NCBI RefSeq assembly: GCF_022581195.2
Contig: NC_061462.1
Location: 6,386,001-6,450,000 of the forward strand
DNA: 64,000 nt
Reading direction: 5' to 3'
DNA from: Helicoverpa zea
Taxonomy: Eukaryota; Arthropoda; Insecta; Lepidoptera; Noctuidae
Part shown: positions 57,647-64,000 of the stretch, piece by piece
How positions within the stretch are numbered: the stretch's first letter is position 1
How the letters are laid out: every line of letters starts with the position of its first letter
Notes under the pieces: generated by a model
Seen by the model: the letters and a program-made list of their open reading frames with translations, nothing else
Told to the model about the DNA's origin: nothing
Databases searched by the model: none
Program-made: the position numbers and the translations under genes

Positions 57647-59248
57647 TAGTAAGTTCTACTATGTATTTAAAATTATTTTATGATGACGAATGACGTTAGA
57701 ATACTGTAACTTTCAGAATAAGCTGTGACGATATAGTTATCAAAATCTATACATATAATAAATCTGTAGAAAAGTAACTTTTGTACATTGAAGAAATTGG
57801 CAAAAAAAATAGCCAGCATGTTAAAGGATAACTAACAGAACCCATTTCCATCATTTTTGTCATTTTTGTCTGTTTGTCTGTTTATCTGTTTGTTTGTTCG
57901 GGATTCACGTAAAATCTACGAATTCAATGCAGACAATGCTTACATACAAAAATTTTACGTAACTTGGGGTATTACTTAGTTTTTGTTTCATCGAAATCGA
58001 TTCACTCTATCAAAAGATATGATTAATTTTGTGAATTCAAGATGTAAAATATTACGACACGCAATCTGTTTGTCAAAACTGTACATTTGAATGTTGTACT
58101 TATATTAGTTGATCGGCCTATTATTAACCTTTACACAGAAAATCACACCTTCATAAGTATATTCGGAAGAAAAAAAAAATGAAAATTGTGTTTAGCCAAG
58201 GTTAAAGTAGCTCCATCTGTGGTAATCTGTGTTAAATAAAATACATAAAATTTGTCAAAGGAGCGAGGTGGTAAATGACAATAAATTACCATACATTCTT
58301 TATAGAGGATTATTATTTCAACAGATGGAGTTGTGTATTTTCCGTAATTCACCATATTTTAACACGTAGTGTAATTTTTCGATAGACATTTTAATAGTGT
58401 TTGTCAGTTTGCCGAGCCACATCAAAATCCAATTATAATTATTACCTTGATGAAAGGAAAATAATAGTTCTCAGCCAAATTTAAAACGGTGCCATCTAAA
58501 TTATTTTTTGAATATTATGTCAAAAATGATGACTTTAGTATAACAATTAATTATCATTTAAAGTTACAGATGGAGTTTATATCAGGATTTTTTCATAAAC
58601 ATAGTTTAGCTTATCTTCCACTAATGTGGTGGCCTTAAAACAAATTACTTTGAGTGAGTAGTATTAAGTAGACCTCCATTATTTTTTCTGATGCAAAATA
58701 TGTTAACTTAATCCTAGAAGAAAGGAGTATCTGTCTCTCGCAAGCGCTGCTAAGCGTGAGGTAGGTAGGTAATGTAGGATTCTGTAGCTTTAAGAACAAG
58801 CCCAGATACAAAGTGCAGATAAGAAATGGGAGCTTTCTCGATTTAATACCATACACACGTAAAATGCTTTATGCGTCTGAAAACGTACAAATTGCGCGTC
58901 GCATACCAGAGACATGCTTACTTTCAACTTCTGATCGCAAATACACTGGTCACGATTACGAACAGTCTCAGTAAGACCCGAGCCAAGTCTAAAAAAACAC
59001 CTTTTATATAAAACTACGTTTGATGTCATTCAATCACAAAGACAGAATTGTTCTCTGTTGCAAATCCTATCCACCTGTATCCTATCCTAATCCAGCATGC
59101 ATTGCAGGTGTGCATTGCACAAAAACCAATGGTATCCTATTCGAGAAGTCAAAAGAGTCGACCTGCCAACGTCAGCTTCTGCGCTAAGCAAGTGTTCTTA
59201 ATAGTACCATCAGAATTACATTCATCGTTGAATGAGGTGAATAAATTT

Positions 59249-59602
59249 TCAGAAACCACAATAACAGTAGGAGCCAAAGCATATGATCGCTTCATAGAGC
59301 TCTGATTGGCCCCAGGTGACCAAGTCAGGTCTGATTTGTTCGTTCATCAGATCTTTGAAAGCGTTTCGGTGGATACTTACTGTCGTCCTGGGTGACACAA
59401 AATATGGTATATAAACGTCCTCCGCAAGAGCGAAATTTTCCCGGTGTGCGGTAGTGACGCACAGTATACAACACTTATGTTCCTTTCGATTTGCTGGCTC
59501 CACCAAGAAATGACATATTGCAAGCGTACATTTTGAAAATCTTGGCAAAACTGCAGGTTTCAAGTACCAAAACATGAAGTGGTCTCTCACAGATACGTAC
59601 AT
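59249..59602 (-). CDS. Conserved 117-codon open frame inside Helitron copy B, function unknown
   Basis: Counterpart of 12525-12884. It starts MYVSVRDHF, is two codons shorter by an in-frame indel and shares the same stop context (GSYCYCGF then stop). The frame can be extended upstream, but the extension is the GC-rich MITE and is not comparable in copy A. No family recognised; it may be fortuitous. Confidence 0.2.
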   Translation of the reverse strand: MYVSVRDHFMFWYLKPAVLPRFSKCTLAICHFLVEPANRKEHKCCILCVTTAHRENFALAEDVYIPYFVSPRTTVSIHRNAFKDLMNEQIRPDLVTWGQSELYEAIICFGSYCYCGF

Positions 59603-59651
59603 TTTGCCTATTCGTGAACTAATGCAAACATTTCGGTGGAGTCCCGGCTTA

Positions 59652-60006
59652 GGCCTCCCCCACATTAGGCGTGCGCGATCCTCGGGCGTGTGAGTAGCGC
59701 GGGCGTCGCGAGCACGCTGCATGAACGTCGCGTTTTGCTGCCCTGCGGCATTTACCTACAGCGCGCTCGCGGCGCGCACGCGCCGCTCTCCTTGACGTTT
59801 AACTGCTAAGGCGTTTAGCGGGCGGCGGGGATAGCAGGCGAAGGGGTAAGAACGCAACTCGAGCGCCGCGTGCTCGCCGCGAGCGCGTCGCTTGCACTCT
59901 TCACACATGCCGCAGGGCAGCAAAACGCGACGTTCATGCAGCGTGCTCGCGACGCCCGCGCTACTCACACGCCCGAGGATCGCGCACGCCTAATGTGGGG
60001 TCAGCC
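59652..60006. mobile_element. Palindromic GC-rich MITE, PIF/Harbinger type (copy B)
   Basis: Ends GGCCTCCCCCACATTAGGCG and the inverse of GGCTGACCCCACATTAGGCG, flanked by TTA at 59649-59651 and 60007-60009. Same insertion as 12021-12368, seen from the other strand. The frame at 59756-59968 (minus) is a by-product of the GC-rich palindrome. Confidence 0.65.
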
Positions 60007-60208
60007 TTACCATAGTGAGTAAGTGCACAGAAAATCCCCGTCATACAAGTGTTTCTCCCCAGTAGTGAAACTATCCTACCCTATGCGCCTGCTGATGATG
60101 ATGACTCATTTTATCATCCATCCAGCTATTCCCCAACTATGTTGGTGTTGGCTTCCAGTCACCGAATCTGTTTGAGTACCAATATTTTGCTTGGAGCGAC
60201 TACCTATC

Positions 60209-63200
60209 GTGGTGGCTATTGGGTGTCGTAAGAGGCGACTAAGGGAAAACCGGAGGTCGGGCAGCAGCGCCCTCCGCGAACTGTACATGCTCACTGCGAT
60301 CGCCAACCCGCCTGCCAAGCGTGGCGATTAAAGGCAAATACCCCCCAAATGTTATTCACAGAAACCAGGCCCCCAGTCCCCGGCAGCTCCGCTATCCCTG
60401 GCGTGGGTAGCGGTCAAGGTAACGGCGGAGCAGGGGGTGCTAAGAATCTCCGGAAGAGATCCGGCTACCCACCCCCACGACGACTGGCCCTGGTAACACA
60501 CAACATACGCACATTGAGGACTGACGAAAGGATCTGCGAGCTGGAAGAGGAGTTGAGCAAGCTACATTGGGACATTATAGGGTTATGCGAAGTCCGTAGA
60601 GAGGGAGAGGACACCGTAACCCTGAAGTCTGGTAACTTGCTCTACTACCGGGAGGGCGACCAAAAGTCCCAAGGTGGTGTCGGGTTTCTCGTTCACAGGT
60701 CCCTCGTAAACAACATAATAACCATCGACAGTGTGTCGAACAGGGTGATATACCTAATACTCAGAATATCCGAAAGATATTCGCTGAAGGTCATTCAGGT
60801 ATACGCACCGACCTCGTCACATTCCGATGATGAGGTGGAGACTATGTATGAGGACGTAAGTAGGGCCATGCATAGTTCCAAAACCCACTTCACTGTTGTT
60901 ATGGGGGACTTTAACGCTAGGTTGGGCAAGAAAAGCGGTGATGAGTTGAGAGTGGGGCAATTTGGGTATGGGCAACGGAACCCTAGGGGACAGAGGCTGG
61001 CCGACTTTCTGGAGAAAGAGGAACTCTTTATGATGAACTCTTTCTTCCAGAAGCCGCCTCACAGGAAATGGACCTGGTTAAGTCCCGATGGTTTCACGAG
61101 AAATGAGATAGACTTCTTCATGACCGACAAGAAACGGATATTCAGTGATGTCTCTGTGATCAACAGGGTAAAAACCGGTAGCGATCACCGAATCGTAAGA
61201 GCCTCACTGAATATCAATGTTAAACTTGAAAGGTCCAGTCTAATGAAGTCTACGCTCCGACCTACTCGGTCCCATATTCAAAACCCGGAAAGCTTTCAAC
61301 TCGAGCTCTCTAATCGCTTTGCTTGCCTCGAGAACTTAGTGTCAGTGGACGAGATCAACGACGGGCTAGTGGAAACTGTCCGCACGGTAGGGTCTAAGTT
61401 TTTTAGACCCTGCCGTAAAGATAGACCTCATAAACTGACCGACCAAACCTTAAACCTCATGGCTGAACGACGCTTGCTACAGTTGCAGTCTTCTCACGAC
61501 GCGAAGTCATATAGGCAGCTCAATAGACGAATATCCAAGTCCTTGCGACACGATCTGCGTCTCTTTAATACGAATCGTGTTAAAGAGACCATACAGCGAA
61601 ACCAAGGCTCCAAAGTGTTCGCAAAGGACAAGTCTATTGGGCAAAGCCAGATGACTAAGCTGAAACGGGAGGATGGCAGCATAGCGTCGACCAAGGCAGA
61701 GGTTTTAGGCGAGATCGAGAGGTTCTATGGACAGTTATACACTTCGGTCGCAAAGTCCGTCGACAGCTTGGCAGGAGATCCAAGAGCCAAGCTGTCCCGA
61801 CATTATACCGAAGATATCCCGGACATCAGTCTGTACGAGATTAGGATGGCCCTGAAGCAGCTTAAGAACAACAAGGCGCCGGGTGAGGACGGAATCACTT
61901 CAGAGCTTCTGAGAGCGGGTGGAACACCGGTACTTAAAGTCCTCCAGAAGCTCTTTAACTCCGTCCTGTCCGAGGGCAAAACGCCTGAAGTATGGAGCAG
62001 GGGTGGGGTGGTGTTGTTCTTCAAAAAAGGTGACAACTGCCTATTGAAGAACTACAGACCCATCACACTTCTAAGCCATGTTTATAAGCTGTTTTCAAGG
62101 GTTATCACGAACCGTCTCGAACACAGGCTTGATGACTTCCAGCCTCCCGAACAAGCCGGTTTCCGAAGAGGCTTTAGTACCATAGACCACATCCATACGC
62201 TGCGGCAAGTTATACAGAAGACCGAGGAGTATAACTTGCCATTATGCTTAGCGTTTGTGGACTATGAGAAAGCCTTCGATTCGGTGGAAACATGGGCGGT
62301 ACTTGAGTCACTCCAGCGATGCCATATTGACTATCGGTACATCGAGGTGTTGAAGTGTTTGTATAATAACGCCACCATGTCGGTCCGAGTACAGGAGCAT
62401 AGCACGAAGCCGATTCCATTGAGAAGAGGCGTAAGACAGGGGGACGTTATCTCCCCGAAACTGTTTACCGCCGCAATGGAAGACGCCTTCAAGCTCCTGG
62501 AATGGCAAGGACTTGGCATCAACATCAACGGCGAATACATCACTCACCTTCGGTTTGCCGACGACATCGTAGTCATGGCAAAGTCGATGGAGGAACTCAG
62601 TATGATGCTCGAGGACCTCGACCGAGTTTCACAACGGGTGGGCCTGAAAATGAACATGGACAAGACGAAAATTATGTCAAATGTCCATGTTCAGCCCACC
62701 CCAGTCTCTGTTGGAAGCTCGGTACTCGAAGTTGTTGACTCATATATCTACCTAGGACAAGTAGTCCAATTAGGTAGGTCCAACTTCGAGAAAGAGGTCA
62801 ACCGCCGAATCCAACTCGGCTGGGCAGCGTTCGGGAAACTACGCAATGTCTTTTCGTCCGACATACCTCAGTGCCTCAAGACGAAAGTCTTCAACCAATG
62901 TGTGTTACCAGTGATGACTTACGGCACCGAAACGTGGTCTCTCACTATGGGCCTCATCTCAAAGCTCAAAGTCGCTCAACGAGCTATGGAGAGGGCTATG
63001 CTCGGAGTTTCTCTACGTGATCGAATCCGAAACGAGGAGATCCGTAGACGAACCAAAGTCACCGATATAGCCCACCGGATTAGCAAGTTGAAGTGGCAAT
63101 GGGCAGGCCATATTGCTCGCAGAGCAGATGGCAGATGGGGCCGAAAAGTGCTGGAGTGGAGACCACGGACTAGCAAGCGCAGCGTAGGACGTCCACCAAC

Positions 63201-63333
63201 GAGGTGGACAGACGACCTTATAAAGGTCGCCGGAAGACGCTGGATGCAGGTCGCTTCCAACAGGTATCTGTGGAGATCAAAGGGGGAGGCCTATGTTCAG
63301 CAGTGGACGTCCTATGGCTGAGATGATGATGAT
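60209..63333 (+). mobile_element. Full-length RTE-clade LINE with 11-bp TSD
   Basis: A 3125-bp element flanked by GACTACCTATC at 60198-60208 and 63334-63344. Helitron copy A holds the empty site with one copy of this word (inverse, around 11818-11828). The 5' leader is 140 bp, one ORF fills the rest, and the 3' end is four GAT units directly after the stop codon. A very short 3' region ending in a simple tandem repeat is characteristic of RTE elements. The intact ORF and perfect duplication suggest recent insertion. Confidence 0.9.
60349..63321 (+). CDS. RTE LINE polyprotein: APE endonuclease plus reverse transcriptase
   Basis: 990 residues without frameshift or stop. The apurinic-like endonuclease spans about 45-290 with its catalytic signature: THNIRTL (Asn52), CEVR (Glu81), VYAPTS (Tyr152), GDFNARLG (Asp187, Asn189), NEIDF (Asp255) and SDHRIV (Asp279, His280). 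Reverse transcriptase spans about 495-810: KAPGEDGITSELLRAG, KNYRPITLL, QAGFRRGFSTIDHI, FVDYEKAFDSV (Asp638), RQGDVISPKLF, RFADDIVV (Asp738, Asp739) and YIYLG. The C-terminal part (810-990) has the WQWAGHIARRADGRWGRK and VGRPPTRWTDD blocks usual in this clade. The enzyme nicks target DNA and copies its RNA there. All catalytic residues appear intact, so it may be active. Confidence 0.95.
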   Translation: MLFTETRPPVPGSSAIPGVGSGQGNGGAGGAKNLRKRSGYPPPRRLALVTHNIRTLRTDERICELEEELSKLHWDIIGLCEVRREGEDTVTLKSGNLLYYREGDQKSQGGVGFLVHRSLVNNIITIDSVSNRVIYLILRISERYSLKVIQVYAPTSSHSDDEVETMYEDVSRAMHSSKTHFTVVMGDFNARLGKKSGDELRVGQFGYGQRNPRGQRLADFLEKEELFMMNSFFQKPPHRKWTWLSPDGFTRNEIDFFMTDKKRIFSDVSVINRVKTGSDHRIVRASLNINVKLERSSLMKSTLRPTRSHIQNPESFQLELSNRFACLENLVSVDEINDGLVETVRTVGSKFFRPCRKDRPHKLTDQTLNLMAERRLLQLQSSHDAKSYRQLNRRISKSLRHDLRLFNTNRVKETIQRNQGSKVFAKDKSIGQSQMTKLKREDGSIASTKAEVLGEIERFYGQLYTSVAKSVDSLAGDPRAKLSRHYTEDIPDISLYEIRMALKQLKNNKAPGEDGITSELLRAGGTPVLKVLQKLFNSVLSEGKTPEVWSRGGVVLFFKKGDNCLLKNYRPITLLSHVYKLFSRVITNRLEHRLDDFQPPEQAGFRRGFSTIDHIHTLRQVIQKTEEYNLPLCLAFVDYEKAFDSVETWAVLESLQRCHIDYRYIEVLKCLYNNATMSVRVQEHSTKPIPLRRGVRQGDVISPKLFTAAMEDAFKLLEWQGLGININGEYITHLRFADDIVVMAKSMEELSMMLEDLDRVSQRVGLKMNMDKTKIMSNVHVQPTPVSVGSSVLEVVDSYIYLGQVVQLGRSNFEKEVNRRIQLGWAAFGKLRNVFSSDIPQCLKTKVFNQCVLPVMTYGTETWSLTMGLISKLKVAQRAMERAMLGVSLRDRIRNEEIRRRTKVTDIAHRISKLKWQWAGHIARRADGRWGRKVLEWRPRTSKRSVGRPPTRWTDDLIKVAGRRWMQVASNRYLWRSKGEAYVQQWTSYG

Positions 63334-63759
63334 GACTACCTATCTACCTATCTTCAATCCAGTCAACTACACAAGCCGATATCCATGGTAAGACTGACAG
63401 ACTTTCTGGCTTCTGATTAGTCGCAGCAGCTGCAGAAAATGTACAAATGACAGCTTTGTCAGACTCAAAGCATTTAGACATAGATTATAACTGTTTCCTG
63501 TGAAAATTACTTACGCACCATACGTAATAATTTTCCAAATTGGCTGACTAGATCCAGAGATATTCACAACGTCACAAACTTTACTTCTTTTGTTTAGATA
63601 AATGGTCACATCCACAACACAACCTTGATCAATGAATCTATGCGACTGCTAAGTGCTAATCCTAATTATACTGTCACGTGAAAGAATGCACCTGCGGGAT
63701 AAGTAGTATTTTGACTATTCTATATTGCCCACGCAGACGAAGTTGCGGGCAACAGCTAG

Positions 63760-64000
63760 TATTTAATAAGTATGTTTCTATAAGAGGCCTGCTACCACCC
63801 ACACAAAGTTAAATCTGATCCAGATTGAGACGACAACGTGATATTCTCTCTTAATTCACAAGTTGCAAAACTTCATGCAAGTGTCAAGAAACCTTTTAAA
63901 ACCTCTTAGCGAAGTCAGTACGTTATTCACGCTATCTGAAGAGGTATCTAGGGTTTATTAAGGCTTTAGCTAAGCTTATTATAAAAGAAAAACAGTTTAC
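63760..64000. other. Host DNA after Helitron copy B
   Basis: The window's last 241 bases, AT-rich with nothing recognised. Confidence 0.5.

Larger units (their letters stand above)
57746..63759 (+). mobile_element. Large non-autonomous Helitron, copy B, carrying a full-length LINE
   Basis: Starts TCTATACATATAATAAATC after an A and ends CTAG (63756-63759) before a T, with a GCCC...GGGC hairpin at 63727-63750. It is the inverted partner of 11406-14844 and matches it along its length apart from insertions. It is interrupted by an RTE retrotransposon (60209-63333) and holds the shared palindromic MITE (59652-60006). Without these it is about 2.5 kb. No Rep/helicase frame is present, so it depended on another element to move. 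Confidence 0.82.

Noticed and set aside
61494..62036. Minus-strand frames within the RTE element
   Set aside because: Shadows of the intact plus-strand 990-codon ORF.

Overview
The window is AT-rich insect nuclear DNA, almost certainly from a moth or butterfly. The evidence is the repeat content: Helitron-like elements ending in CTAG after a GCCC...GGGC hairpin, RTE-type LINEs ending in (GAT)n, a tRNA-derived SINE, and hAT, Harbinger and TA-target MITEs. One split gene with short GT-AG exons sits among them. The species cannot be told from the sequence alone.

Layout. 1-27.5 kb is gene-poor: a hAT element with an internal 126-bp tandem repeat (697-1398), a small Helitron-like element (8649-8863), a 3.4-kb non-autonomous Helitron (11406-14844) carrying three younger insertions, and a TIR element (18444-18934). 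27.6-51.2 kb holds the only host gene I can support: a secreted animal haem peroxidase, plus strand, 13 coding exons in the main model, 682 residues. Its introns carry a 1.25-kb TIR foldback, a 286-bp hAT element with a perfect 8-bp target duplication, a 227-bp palindromic MITE and Helitron fragments. 51.2-57.4 kb is intergenic, with a SINE and small elements. 57.4-63.8 kb has a second copy of the 227-bp MITE and a second copy of the large Helitron in the opposite orientation. That copy is interrupted by a complete 3.1-kb RTE retrotransposon with an intact 990-codon endonuclease/reverse transcriptase ORF.

The peroxidase gene is the main biology. The exon phases join into one open frame of exactly 2049 nt. 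There are two alternative first coding exons, each with its own start codon and signal peptide, each preceded by a good splice acceptor and each ending in phase 2. Joining both gives a premature stop, so they should be mutually exclusive. A 21-nt microexon and a tandem acceptor add further in-frame choices. The distal His, distal Arg, proximal His and calcium loop are present. The two acidic residues that tie haem covalently in mammalian peroxidases are Thr and Gln here.

The two Helitron copies, 43 kb apart and inverted around the gene, act as a natural before/after comparison. Each insertion in one copy has its empty site in the other, which gives exact ends and target duplications: 11 bp for both RTE insertions and TTA for a Harbinger-type MITE. 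A further Harbinger-type MITE is shared by both and so predates the split.
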